This document shows positions 13,702 to 22,579 of a stretch of 32,023 nucleotides of DNA, one piece after another. The position numbers were made by a program, and so were the translations under genes. Below the pieces are notes generated by a model. That model did not search any database. It was not told where the DNA came from and saw only the letters and a program-made list of their open reading frames with translations. Origin of the DNA: a virus; the IMG/VR virus record IMGVR_UViG_3300034177_000015, positions 1 to 32,023 of that record, one strand, 5' to 3'. Every line of letters starts with the position of its first letter. Position 1 is the stretch's first letter.

Positions 13702-14715
13702 ATGGCCGAGGAACCGACCGCCACCGTTGAGGTAGACGAGTCTCAATCCATCGACATCGCTGCTGGGGTGGACAAGATCAGCGCCGACCTCTTTCCTGAG
13801 TCGATAGAGAAGGAGCCGACGCCACAAGAGACCGTGGCGACGGCATTGACTGAGCCAGCCATCCCGACCAAGACGGTGGCACCCCTGCCCACGATCCGTC
13901 AGGCCCCGAAGAGTTGGGCCAAGGACGTGCATCCCCTCTGGGAGAAGATCGATCCGAAGGCGCAGGACTACATTGAAAAGCGCGAGAAGGATTTTCTCGA
14001 CGGATCGGAGGGATACAGAGAGGCGGCCAAGTACGGGAAGACATTGCAAGACGCCATCGCCCCGTTTCAGCAGACGTTGCAAGCGCAAGGGATCGATGCG
14101 CCTACGGCAGTCAAGACGCTCCTCGAAGCGCACTACAAGCTGACGCAAGGGACGATGGAATCGCGTCAGGCCGCCTATAAGGATCTGGGGACACGGTTAG
14201 GTCTCCCCGCCGCGCTGGTCACGAACGGCAGCGAGCCGGTCACGCCGCTTGATCCGCGTCTTCAGACCATCGAGCAACAACTCCAAGAACTCCGGGACGC
14301 GCAAACGCGCCAGCAGCAGACGGCCTTACAGACGGCACGAGAGAAAGCCAGTCAGGAAGTCAGTGCGTTCGTGAGTGAGACGAACAAGGATGGCACACCC
14401 ACCCACGTTTTTTTTGATGAGTGTCACGACGCCATCGTGACGTTCCTCAAGGCCGGGGACTCCTTGCAGGAGGCCTACGACAAGGCGGTGTGGGCGAATC
14501 CTGTGACACGCGAGAAATCGAAGCTCGCTTACTTTCAGACAGAAAGTGAGAAGGCCAAGGAACGGGCGCGACTCGATGCCCTGCCCAAGCAGAAGGCGCG
14601 AGGCGTGAACGTCAGAAGTCAGGACACCCAGCGGCCTCCGACAGATCCGCTCGGGTCAATGGAAGACACCTTACGGGCCACCGCGAAATCCATACGCGAG
14701 CGGACCGTCCATTAA
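13702..14715 (+). CDS. Scaffolding / capsid assembly protein
   Basis: A 337-residue protein rich in charged residues, with no hydrophobic core pattern: an acidic N-terminal region, then helices (LQTIEQQLQELRDAQTRQQQ, residues 190-209) and a basic C-terminal end (KSIRERTVH). This is the composition of scaffold proteins that template the procapsid and interact with coat via a basic C-terminus. It lies immediately before the major capsid gene. A GGAGG site precedes the ATG. It is the first gene after the internal terminator. Confidence 0.75.
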   Translation: MAEEPTATVEVDESQSIDIAAGVDKISADLFPESIEKEPTPQETVATALTEPAIPTKTVAPLPTIRQAPKSWAKDVHPLWEKIDPKAQDYIEKREKDFLDGSEGYREAAKYGKTLQDAIAPFQQTLQAQGIDAPTAVKTLLEAHYKLTQGTMESRQAAYKDLGTRLGLPAALVTNGSEPVTPLDPRLQTIEQQLQELRDAQTRQQQTALQTAREKASQEVSAFVSETNKDGTPTHVFFDECHDAIVTFLKAGDSLQEAYDKAVWANPVTREKSKLAYFQTESEKAKERARLDALPKQKARGVNVRSQDTQRPPTDPLGSMEDTLRATAKSIRERTVH

Positions 14716-14735
14716 CCGAGAAGGAGTAACGCACC

Positions 14736-15695
14736 ATGCCAGCGAATGCCACCTTTACGGAACTGGTCACGACCACGTTCCGCAAACATCGCAGTCAAGT
14801 GAAAGACAACCTGAGTCTCAGGATCGCGCTGCTCAAGTACCTGAAGCGGCGCGGGAACTATCGCCTGGAAGATGGCGGGCTTGAAATTGCTTGCCCGCTC
14901 GACTACGCGTCCAATGGGACCTATCAGCGGTATTCCGATTGGGACCTTCTCAATATCAGTCAATCGGACGTGCTCTCCGCCGCTGCCTATCAGTGGCGGC
15001 AGATCGCCATCAACGTGGTGGCGAGCGGGCGGGAGTTGCGCATCAACAGCGGGGAGACGCAGATCATCAACCTCGCCAAGTCGCGCATTAAGAACGCCAT
15101 TCGGACGTTCAACAATAACTTCAGCTCGGATGTGTATTCCTCGGGCTCGCTCACCAATCAGGTGAACGGGCTGCAAGCGATCATTGCCGACACCAACACC
15201 AATACGGTGGGCGGGATCGATGCGAACGTCTGGACGTTCTGGCGCAATACGGTGCTCGATGCGTCGGACGCCGTGACGACCATTTCGGCGACGAATATCG
15301 AGCATGGCTGCATGTTGCCGCTGTGGCTCGATTTGGACCGTGGCCCGGACGATCAGCCGGATTTGATCGTCATGGACGACGTGTACTACGCACTCTTTGA
15401 AGCCTCGCAGACCTCAATGAAGCGGTACAACGACGCGACGAAGAGCGATGCGGGATTCGTGACGATGAAGTACAAGGGGGCGGACGTGATCTTCGACGGC
15501 GCCTCGGGCATTCCGGCGAGCCACGCCTACTTCATCAATACCAATTACCTGGAACTCGTCGCGCATAAAGATGCGGACATGGAGGAAATGGACGCCTTGC
15601 ATCCCGTGAATCAGGACGGCTCAGTCATCCCGATCCTCTGGATGGGCAATGTAGTCTGTTCTAATAGAGCCCTCCAGGGTGTCATTAAGACCTAA
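14736..15695 (+). CDS. Major capsid protein (HK97-fold, probable)
   Basis: A 319-residue protein, the shell subunit. It sits after scaffold as expected. It has an N-terminal helical arm (FRKHRSQVKDNLSLRIALLKYL), a long spine-helix-like segment (AKSRIKNAIRTFNNNF), and the C-terminal A-domain region that typically reads LIVMDDVYYALFEAS, then YKGADVIFDG and AYFINTNYLEL. AAGGAG lies 8 bases before the ATG. Length is normal for podovirus-type coat proteins. Identity rests on position, size and this pattern. Confidence 0.85.
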   Translation: MPANATFTELVTTTFRKHRSQVKDNLSLRIALLKYLKRRGNYRLEDGGLEIACPLDYASNGTYQRYSDWDLLNISQSDVLSAAAYQWRQIAINVVASGRELRINSGETQIINLAKSRIKNAIRTFNNNFSSDVYSSGSLTNQVNGLQAIIADTNTNTVGGIDANVWTFWRNTVLDASDAVTTISATNIEHGCMLPLWLDLDRGPDDQPDLIVMDDVYYALFEASQTSMKRYNDATKSDAGFVTMKYKGADVIFDGASGIPASHAYFINTNYLELVAHKDADMEEMDALHPVNQDGSVIPILWMGNVVCSNRALQGVIKT

Positions 15696-15746
15696 TACGT
15701 AGTGGCGGGCTTCCCCGTTCACTGCTTGGATAAAGGAGACTAGACC

Positions 15747-16244
15747 ATGGCCGTTGCGAGCAAAATCATCAGTCCGATTGTCACGCCAGCCTTGAACGCT
15801 ACGTCCTCGACGCCGGGAATCACGTTGGGGACCATTGCGCACACGGATATGGGGGGCGTGGCCGAATACGGGTACGCCATCTCGCTGATTTCGCAGTATG
15901 CGTTCAGCATCTTGTACGACGGCGGGTCCGCCGAGATGGCGACCACGACCCTGGCCGCCGACGCGGGCAGTTCCAAGAAAATCGGTTGTCCCCAGGCCAG
16001 CATTGCGTCAGCCTATTACGGCTGGTTCATGCGCCAAGGGACGTTCATCGGGCGCTTTTCCGATGACTGTGCCGATCAGGTGCCGTTGTTTACGACCGCG
16101 ACGGCGGGCGAACTCGACGACGCCACGGTGTCGAATTGTCTTGTGGCGGGGGTGTATCTGAACACGACCGCCTCGCTGGCGACCGCGTTGACCTGTTACG
16201 CGGCCACGCCGATGTACGTGCATCCGTACACGAACCCGGCGTAA
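15747..16244 (+). CDS. Probable head decoration / accessory structural protein (165 aa)
   Basis: A 165-residue beta-rich, small-residue-rich protein (Ala/Thr/Ser/Gly; TTTLAADAGSSKKIG) with a few cysteines. It lies directly after the coat gene, where decoration or head-fibre proteins are usual. AAAGGAG precedes the ATG. No specific family recognised. Confidence 0.55.
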   Translation: MAVASKIISPIVTPALNATSSTPGITLGTIAHTDMGGVAEYGYAISLISQYAFSILYDGGSAEMATTTLAADAGSSKKIGCPQASIASAYYGWFMRQGTFIGRFSDDCADQVPLFTTATAGELDDATVSNCLVAGVYLNTTASLATALTCYAATPMYVHPYTNPA

Positions 16245-16246
16245 GC

Positions 16247-17035
16247 ATGGAGACCGCGATCCGACAGCGCCTCCATCTCGATGTGGGTCAGTTTGGCGTG
16301 GCCGCGCAACATCGGCCCGCCATTCTGGCCGCGATGGCGCGCGGACTCCCGGAGTTTGCGCCGGCGCTGGTGGCCCACGACGGGACCATGGTGATTGCTG
16401 GGAGCGGCCCTTCGCTCCCGGCCTTCATCGACGAGATCCGCGCGGAACAGCAGCAGGGCCGCCCCATTTGCGCGGTCAACGGCGCACACGATTTCTTGTG
16501 TGAACAGGGGATTGTGCCGGAGTTGTTCCTGACCGTGGACCCACGCGACCTGCGGCATAACCTCCGGCACAAGAACGAGGACACAATCTATCTTCTGGCG
16601 TCGCGTGTCGCGCCGGAAGTCTTTGACCATTTGAAGGACTGCCGGGTGATGCTCTGGCATTCGGCGGGGCATCCCAGTGAAATGCCGGTGTTTGAAGGGA
16701 CGGGCGTGAAGAAGATCGGCGGTGGGTCTACGTCCGGGCTCCGGGCGATTGCCGTGACCTATCTCATGGGATTTCGGAAGATGCTGTTATTCGGGTTTGA
16801 TTCGTGTAATGACGCCGAGGGGCGCAAACGCTTTGACAGTGGCACCGTGACGGTCAATACCGATGTGATCGTGGGCGGGCGCACCTTCGTTTGTAGCATG
16901 GCCATGGCGGCCCAAGCCAACGAATTTCAGATGTCCACCTACGGCATGCTGCCAGGGTTGCACCTGGAGGTGAAAGGCGATGGCTTGATTGCCGCGATGT
17001 TGGAAGAGAGGCGGAAGGCGGGATATCGGGTATGA
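16247..17035 (+). CDS. DUF115 / Maf-like Rossmann-fold protein
   Basis: A 262-residue protein of the DUF115 (MptE/Maf) type. The first strand-loop, VIAGSGPSL (49-57), is the nucleotide-binding glycine turn. CAVNGAHDFL (75-84) and LTVDPR (95-100) are diagnostic, followed by GGGSTSGLRAIAVTYLMGF (158-176) and LLFGFDS. Maf proteins attach nonulosonic acids to flagellins, while MptE is a pyrophosphokinase, so the reaction is open. The ATG is 2 bases after the previous stop. It starts a four-gene run with a glycosyltransferase and two methyltransferases, which supports a glycan role. Confidence 0.8.
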   Translation: METAIRQRLHLDVGQFGVAAQHRPAILAAMARGLPEFAPALVAHDGTMVIAGSGPSLPAFIDEIRAEQQQGRPICAVNGAHDFLCEQGIVPELFLTVDPRDLRHNLRHKNEDTIYLLASRVAPEVFDHLKDCRVMLWHSAGHPSEMPVFEGTGVKKIGGGSTSGLRAIAVTYLMGFRKMLLFGFDSCNDAEGRKRFDSGTVTVNTDVIVGGRTFVCSMAMAAQANEFQMSTYGMLPGLHLEVKGDGLIAAMLEERRKAGYRV

Positions 17036-17877
17036 AGGCCGTGTTCGTACATAGAATGGGCCCCACGTTTGCGAGTTTCCGCTACCGCGCCCAGATTCCC
17101 GCGAAGGCGATTGGGGCCTCCGTGAACGGCGGTGAAGGCTCCGTCTACATCTTCAGTAAGCCGACGCCGGATGACATCGTGTTGGCGAAAGAGTGTAAGG
17201 CTGAAGGCGTCAAGGTGGTGGCGGATCTGGGCGATGATCATTTTCGGCATCCCACCTGGGGGCCGATCTATGTCGAGATGGCCACACTCTGCGATGCGCT
17301 GGTGGTACCGACCGAGAATATGGCGGGCCGCATTATGAAGTATCTCGGCAGGAAGGCAGATACGATCATTCCCGACCCCTACGAGGAAGCGTTGACGGCC
17401 CCTCATGCGAACGGGAAGGACGCCCGCTATTGCTGGTTCGGGAGTCCGGCGAATCTGAAAGACTTGGATGTCTATTGGCACTTTCTGCAGAACATGCCGT
17501 TGACGGTCGTGACGGGACAGAACCCGCGCAAGAACTTCAACTATATCAGGTGGTCTCCCACGGCGCAGACCGAGCAATTGCACGCGGCGAATATCGTGGT
17601 GCTCCCGATCAGAAAAGGCGTCGAGTACAAGAGCCCCAATCGGTTGGTCAACGCGCTGCGTGCGGGCTGCTTCGTCGTCACCGATCGGCATCCCGCGAGC
17701 CTGGCCTTTCGGCGCTACGTCTGGGTGGGGAATGTGATGACCGGCGTGAAGTGGGCGCAATACTACCACGACGAATTGAACGACATGGTAGCCGAGGGGC
17801 AAGCGTACTGCGAACAGTTTTCACCGGAAAACGTAGGGAAGCAATGGACACAACTTCTCAGCAGCCTGTCCGCATAA
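17032..17877 (+). CDS. GT-B type glycosyltransferase (GT4-like)
   Basis: A 281-residue protein. The N-terminal half has a Rossmann core (KAVFVHRMGPTFASFRYRAQ, VVADLGDDHF) and the C-terminal half the donor-binding domain, with CWFGSPANLKD (134-144), VVLPIRKG, and KSPNRLVNALRAGCFVV (200-216), the family's C-terminal acidic/loop motif. It is a little short for GT4 (usually about 350). ATG overlaps the DUF115 stop. It likely transfers a sugar to a glycan or virion protein; acceptor unknown. Confidence 0.75.
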   Translation: MKAVFVHRMGPTFASFRYRAQIPAKAIGASVNGGEGSVYIFSKPTPDDIVLAKECKAEGVKVVADLGDDHFRHPTWGPIYVEMATLCDALVVPTENMAGRIMKYLGRKADTIIPDPYEEALTAPHANGKDARYCWFGSPANLKDLDVYWHFLQNMPLTVVTGQNPRKNFNYIRWSPTAQTEQLHAANIVVLPIRKGVEYKSPNRLVNALRAGCFVVTDRHPASLAFRRYVWVGNVMTGVKWAQYYHDELNDMVAEGQAYCEQFSPENVGKQWTQLLSSLSA

Positions 17878-18350
17878 ACGTCGGCAGCGGCCTGGCCCAC
17901 TTCCCTGGCAAGTCGTGGATTAACTGCGACCGCCACGGTGACCCTGATGTCCAATGTGACGCCTACCCCTTGCCCTTCGACACGGACTATGCGGATGAAG
18001 TGTGGGCCATTCATTTGCTGGAGCATATCCATCGCTCGGAAGCCGGGCGCGCCCTGTATGAATGGTTTCGCGTACTGAAGCCAGGCGGCAAGCTGGTCCT
18101 TGAAGTGCCATGCCTCGATAAGATTGCGCAGCTCATTGTGAACGGCGAGAAGAACATTCGCTTGACGACGATGGGGCTCTTCGGCGATCCGCGTGACCCG
18201 AAACCTGACATGCTGCACAAATGGTGCTGGTCGAAAACGGAGTTGACCGATACCTTGGTCGGCGTGAACTTTCAGGACATTACCGTGATGGAGCCTATCT
18301 TCCATCTGGCTGCACGGGACATGAGGCTGGAGGCCCGCAAACCATGTTAG
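17844..18350 (+). CDS. Class I SAM-dependent methyltransferase (168 aa)
   Basis: A 168-residue methyltransferase: motif I INVGSG (11-16), an acidic loop then HLLEHI (57-62), and LKPGGKLVLEVP (78-89), all hallmarks of the Methyltransf_11 group. It overlaps the glycosyltransferase gene by 34 bases and the next methyltransferase by 7. A small or sugar substrate is likely given the cassette, but the substrate is not visible in the sequence. Confidence 0.8.
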   Translation: MDTTSQQPVRINVGSGLAHFPGKSWINCDRHGDPDVQCDAYPLPFDTDYADEVWAIHLLEHIHRSEAGRALYEWFRVLKPGGKLVLEVPCLDKIAQLIVNGEKNIRLTTMGLFGDPRDPKPDMLHKWCWSKTELTDTLVGVNFQDITVMEPIFHLAARDMRLEARKPC

Positions 18351-19432
18351 CCTGTCGCCTCTGCTGTGGCCCCACCCGCACGATGCTGTCGCTCACGCCG
18401 ACGCCGCTGGCGAACAGCTTTCCCGACCATCCTGACACCGATGCCGAACGCTTCCCGTTGGACGTGACGCAATGCATCCTCTGCGATCATGTGCAACTGG
18501 GCTCGGCGCCGGCGGTCGATTGGGTGGATTATCGCTATGCGACCCCAGAGGCTGTCAGGCCGCACCTGGCAGCAGCGGCCAGTGTTCTACGTGGAACATA
18601 TCCCGAGGCCAAGACGGTGCTGGAGATCGGCTGCAACAACGGCTTGTATTTGGAGGAATTGCGGCGGGTCGGCTTCAGTGCCGTTGGGATTGATCCTAGT
18701 ACCACGGTTGGAATCGCACGGCCATTCTCTCATTACTATGCAAAGATGTTCCTTGAGCCCGTGGACTTGATCGTGGCGAACAACGTGCTGGCCCATGTGG
18801 ACGACCTCTGGGATGTGTTTCGCGGGATCGACCATCTCTTGAAAGACGATGGGGCGCTGGTGTTTGAGGTGCAATACTTCCCGTATATGGTGCGCGATGG
18901 ATCATTTGACATGATTTACCACGAGCATCGGGACTACCACACGCTGGCTCCGTGGCCAGCCTTCCTGAAACGGTTTGGGTTGTTCATCACGAAAGTGGAA
19001 CCGATTCCTACTCATGGCGGGTCCGTGCGGATCTTCTGTGAACGTCCAGGTGTTGGGGTGTGGTGCATACCGAATGAAGCCACAGACTGGCGCGCCTTCA
19101 AGCACCGCATCGCCGACGCGAAAGCGGTGGTGTTTGCACAGGTGGCGGCGGCTGATGGCCCTATTGTGGCCTTTGGGGCGACGGCGAAGGCCTGTACGCT
19201 GATTCATCACTTTGGGCTGGCGGATCTGATTGACTATTGCGTGGATAGTACGCCAGGGAAACGGCAACGGTATATTCCTGGCACGTCGATTCAGATTGTC
19301 TCGCCAGATGTGATCGGGCCAGAGATCACGATTCTCTTGACCGCCTGGAACTTTGAAACCGAAATCAGAGCGCAATTCACGCATAACAAATTCATCGTCC
19401 CCTTCAGCAAGGAGGTTGTATGTCCGGTGTAA
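18344..19432 (+). CDS. Sugar C-methyltransferase-like protein
   Basis: A 362-residue protein resembling deoxysugar C-methyltransferases (TylCIII/NovU type). Its N-terminal zinc-binding part has CRLCCG (4-9) and CILC (44-47). The SAM core contains LEIGCNNG (93-100) and YHEH (192-195), which is conserved in the family. The C-terminal domain has FGATAKACTLIHHFGL and PGKRQRYIPGT near 277-313. It is slightly short compared with the usual 400 or so residues. With the DUF115 and glycosyltransferase genes it suggests a modified, methyl-branched sugar. Ends 13 bases inside the next gene. Confidence 0.8.
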   Translation: MLACRLCCGPTRTMLSLTPTPLANSFPDHPDTDAERFPLDVTQCILCDHVQLGSAPAVDWVDYRYATPEAVRPHLAAAASVLRGTYPEAKTVLEIGCNNGLYLEELRRVGFSAVGIDPSTTVGIARPFSHYYAKMFLEPVDLIVANNVLAHVDDLWDVFRGIDHLLKDDGALVFEVQYFPYMVRDGSFDMIYHEHRDYHTLAPWPAFLKRFGLFITKVEPIPTHGGSVRIFCERPGVGVWCIPNEATDWRAFKHRIADAKAVVFAQVAAADGPIVAFGATAKACTLIHHFGLADLIDYCVDSTPGKRQRYIPGTSIQIVSPDVIGPEITILLTAWNFETEIRAQFTHNKFIVPFSKEVVCPV

Positions 19433-20130
19433 TGGAAATGGCGACGGAACTCCTCGGCAAGACTGGCAAGCCGGCCTATGTCGAATTTTCTCAGGTGGCG
19501 AAGCATCTGCCCATCCAAAGCGAAAAAGAAGGCCGCTATGTGGCGATCGACGTGGATATCGTGACGGTGCGGCAAATCGGCTCGGCGGACTCGGCAATCT
19601 TTGAAGTGGACCGCTGGCACAAGCAGAACCAGGCAGAGGTCAAAGGCGGGCGGCTGCCGCGCGAGCATGCCGACTACTACGAGCGGGCCTACAAATCCTG
19701 GAAGGCGGGGCAGGAGCTGCCGCTGGAAGGGACGCCGATCAAAGGCTGGCCGGTCATTGCCCCGTCGCAATGCGAGGCGATCATTCGGGCGGGCATCCGC
19801 ACCGTGGAGGACTTGGCCCAGATGAACGGCGAAGCCATGCAGCGCATCGGGATGGGTGCGGTGATGCTCAAAAACAAGGCGCTGGCCTGGGTGGCGCAGG
19901 CCAAGGATAAAGGCCCGCTCACGATGCAGATGGCGGAACTCCAGAAGCAGAACGATCTACTGAAAATGAATCTGGAGAATCTCACGGAGCAAATGGCGGC
20001 CTTGCAAACGGAGAAGCCACGCAGCCAGACGGTGTATCAACCCATCGAGGAACCTCAACTTGGTATTGGCTTGAGCGACATTCTGGACCCTGAACCGTCC
20101 AAGCGGAGCCATCACCGCAAGGAGGCGTAG
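19420..20130 (+). CDS. Structural-region protein with helix-hairpin-helix-like motif (236 aa)
   Basis: A 236-residue protein: a beta-rich N-terminus, a central helix-hairpin-helix-like stretch (CEAIIRAGIRTVEDLAQM, residues about 112-129, then MQRIGMGAVMLKNKA), and a coiled-coil C-terminus (LQKQNDLLKMNLENLTEQM). AAGGAGG lies 4 bases before ATG 19420. It lies between the sugar cassette and the connector genes. Possibly a minor head protein; the role is not established. Confidence 0.6.
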   Translation: MSGVMEMATELLGKTGKPAYVEFSQVAKHLPIQSEKEGRYVAIDVDIVTVRQIGSADSAIFEVDRWHKQNQAEVKGGRLPREHADYYERAYKSWKAGQELPLEGTPIKGWPVIAPSQCEAIIRAGIRTVEDLAQMNGEAMQRIGMGAVMLKNKALAWVAQAKDKGPLTMQMAELQKQNDLLKMNLENLTEQMAALQTEKPRSQTVYQPIEEPQLGIGLSDILDPEPSKRSHHRKEA

Positions 20131-20841
20131 ATGTCGGTCCTCACCACGATCCAATACGTCTGCGGGCGGACCAATGTGCCGGTGCCGGCCACCGTCCTTG
20201 GCAATACGGATACGCAGGTCGTGCAGATGCTGCGGCTCCTCGAGGAAATCGGAAACGACATGGCGAAACGTGGCGATTGGGAAGGCGTGACCCGTGAGGC
20301 CACCCATACGAGTCTGGCCGATGAGGATCAGGGCACCATGGTCAGTATTGCTACGAACGGCTTTCGCAATCTCAAAAACGGCACCTTCTGGGACCGCACG
20401 AATAAGCTGCCCATCCTCGGGCCGCTCAACGATCAGCAGTGGCAAACCTTGAAAGGCATGGCCACGACAGGCCCGCGCTATCACTTCCGCATTCGCGGCG
20501 GGAAACTCCTCATCAATCCCACGCCCACGGCGGGCCATACCTGGGCGTTTGAATACATGAGCAAGAATTGGATGCTGGGCGTCGATGGCACGACCTATAA
20601 GCAATACGCCACGCTCGATAGCGATACCATCCTCATCCCCGAAGACGTGCTGATTATGGGGCTCAGGTGGACGTGGAAGAAGGAAAAGGGCATGGACTAC
20701 GCCGAAGATATGGCCACCTACGAAGCGCAAATCAAGGACTCACTCGGGCGCGACGGCGGCAAAGCTACGCTGCACATGGACGGCGGGGTGCGGGATGCGA
20801 GACCTGGGATCTTTGTACCAGATATGAGCTTGGATCTATAA
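20131..20841 (+). CDS. Head-tail adaptor (gp4/tail tubular A-like)
   Basis: A 236-residue protein. An N-terminal helical bundle (VVQMLRLLEEIGNDMAKRGD) is followed by a beta domain (LPILGPLNDQQW, YHFRIRGGKLLINPTP, WAFEYMSKNWM). This is the shape of podovirus adaptors that dock under portal (P22 gp4, T7 gp11). The start is directly after the previous stop. Position after capsid and before the large tail protein agrees. Family level only. Confidence 0.7.
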   Translation: MSVLTTIQYVCGRTNVPVPATVLGNTDTQVVQMLRLLEEIGNDMAKRGDWEGVTREATHTSLADEDQGTMVSIATNGFRNLKNGTFWDRTNKLPILGPLNDQQWQTLKGMATTGPRYHFRIRGGKLLINPTPTAGHTWAFEYMSKNWMLGVDGTTYKQYATLDSDTILIPEDVLIMGLRWTWKKEKGMDYAEDMATYEAQIKDSLGRDGGKATLHMDGGVRDARPGIFVPDMSLDL

Positions 20842-20851
20842 GGAGGAGACG

Positions 20852-21001
20852 ATGGCTAAAGAATCCATGAAACTGGGTGAGACGTTTTCCGCAACCAAAG
20901 TGAGCGGCGTCAGTGGACCGCTCCCACCTGAGCCCCCCAAGCCTCGGCATTATGCGATCGGCTACGGCGTCATTGCCGCGATCATCGTGGCGCTCAGTTA
21001 G
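20852..21001 (+). CDS. Small protein with C-terminal membrane helix (49 aa)
   Basis: A 49-residue protein with a proline-rich middle (PLPPEPPKPRH) and a hydrophobic end (AIGYGVIAAIIVALS). AGGAGGAG precedes the ATG, and it fits between the adaptor and the large tail gene. It is too short for automated calls but well supported. Function unknown; a membrane or virion role during DNA entry is possible. Confidence 0.6.
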   Translation: MAKESMKLGETFSATKVSGVSGPLPPEPPKPRHYAIGYGVIAAIIVALS

Positions 21002-21010
21002 GGAGATTAC

Positions 21011-22579
21011 ATGAGAACCGCTGTCCGCCAAGGCCGCGTGGCCAAGCAAAAGATCTCGATCACGCAGACGTACCCGGCCCCCATTGCTGGATGGAACGCG
21101 CGCGATGGGCTCGCCTCGATGAAGCCCACTGATGCGATCGTGCTCAAGAACTGGTTTTGCCGCCCGTCCTATGTCGAGTTTCGCGGCGGCTGGGCCGAGC
21201 ATGCGACCGGCACCACAGGCACAGTGAAAACGATTGCCGTCTATAACAAGATGACGGGCAGCAATCAGCTGTTCGCCTATACCGCGAGCGGGATTTATAA
21301 CGTGAGCAGTGCGGGCGCGGTCGCCGCCTCGGTCCTCGCCCGCACGAACGGCAAGCACCAGTGGGTGATGTTCGGGGACGGCACGAGCAATTGGTTGATC
21401 GCGGTCAACGGCGTCGATAAACCAGCCTACTACGACGGCACGACCTGGACGGCGGTGACAGAAGCCACGAGCCCGGCCTTGACGGGCTACCCTGCGAATG
21501 CCGTAGAGCAGTTCATCGCCGTCACGGTGTTCAAGGGCCGCCTGTTTCTCATTCCGATTAACAGCCTCTCATTCTGGTATCTGGCGGCAGGCGCAGCCGG
21601 TGGGGCCTTGACGGAGTTTGATCTGTCAGGCGAAGCCACAAAAGGCGGCTACTTGCTCGCCATGGCCACCTGGACGAGGGATGCGGGGAGTGGCCCGGAC
21701 GACTTCGCCGTATTCTTCACATCCGAGGGTGAGGCGATTGTCTATCAAGGGACGAACCCCAGTGCGGTGAATACCTGGGCCAAGGTGGGCAGCTATACGA
21801 TTGGGAGACCGCTCGGGCGGCGCTGCGTCATGCAGTACGGCGGGGACTGCGTGGTGCTCACGGAGAACGGGGTGTTTCCGTTGTCGGCGCTCCTCCAGTC
21901 TGGTGACGAGCGGGCGAAGTTCGCGCTGTCCTATAAGATCCAGAACGCCGTGGTCGATGCCGCACGCAGCTATGGGTCCACGTTTGGATGGAAGGCGATC
22001 ACCTTTCCCGCCTATGACGCGATGCTGGTAAATGTTCCCATTGCCGAGGACGGCGAGCATGAGCAGTACGTGATGAACACCCTCACGAAGTCGTGGTCGA
22101 AGTTTACCGAATGGGACGCAGAGGATTTCGCGGTGTTCAACGGCGAACTCTATTTTGCGGTGGGCACGGAAGTCCGCAAATGCTGGACCGGCACGATCGA
22201 CGGCGCAAACGATATTGTCTACTACGGCAAGCAGGCGTTTCAGGACTTCGGTGATCCGCGCAAAAAGCACTGTCAATTGTTCATGCCGATGCTTGCGGTG
22301 AGTGGGAATGTGGCGTATGGCGCAGATATCGACGTGGATTTTGAAGATGAAGAAATCTCCGGGACCGCCTCCTACACCGTCACTGCCGGGGCGCTCTGGG
22401 ATGCCAGCAATTGGGATGAAGCCTATTGGGCGGAAAGCACGGTCACAGTGAAGCAGTGGAGTAGCCCTGCGACGTGGGAGGGGCGCTGGCTCTCCACGAA
22501 GCTCAAGATTGCCTCTAACGCGCTCACGGGGCAATGGAATGCGTCGGTCCTCGTCTACGAACATGGGGAGGGGCTATGA
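21011..22579 (+). CDS. Large tail / connector protein (tail stabilisation-like)
   Basis: A 522-residue protein rich in beta strands and Gly/Asn/Tyr/Trp, with the repeated short patterns seen in beta-propeller-like podovirus tail hub proteins (FAYTASGIYNVS, YYDGTTWTAVTE, ENGVFPLSALLQSGDE). Podoviruses place such a protein after the adaptor (P22 gp10, T7 gp12). The N-terminus has a basic arm. The gene is coupled to a GNAT-like gene by ATGA. Fold inferred from pattern and order. Confidence 0.7.
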   Translation: MRTAVRQGRVAKQKISITQTYPAPIAGWNARDGLASMKPTDAIVLKNWFCRPSYVEFRGGWAEHATGTTGTVKTIAVYNKMTGSNQLFAYTASGIYNVSSAGAVAASVLARTNGKHQWVMFGDGTSNWLIAVNGVDKPAYYDGTTWTAVTEATSPALTGYPANAVEQFIAVTVFKGRLFLIPINSLSFWYLAAGAAGGALTEFDLSGEATKGGYLLAMATWTRDAGSGPDDFAVFFTSEGEAIVYQGTNPSAVNTWAKVGSYTIGRPLGRRCVMQYGGDCVVLTENGVFPLSALLQSGDERAKFALSYKIQNAVVDAARSYGSTFGWKAITFPAYDAMLVNVPIAEDGEHEQYVMNTLTKSWSKFTEWDAEDFAVFNGELYFAVGTEVRKCWTGTIDGANDIVYYGKQAFQDFGDPRKKHCQLFMPMLAVSGNVAYGADIDVDFEDEEISGTASYTVTAGALWDASNWDEAYWAESTVTVKQWSSPATWEGRWLSTKLKIASNALTGQWNASVLVYEHGEGL

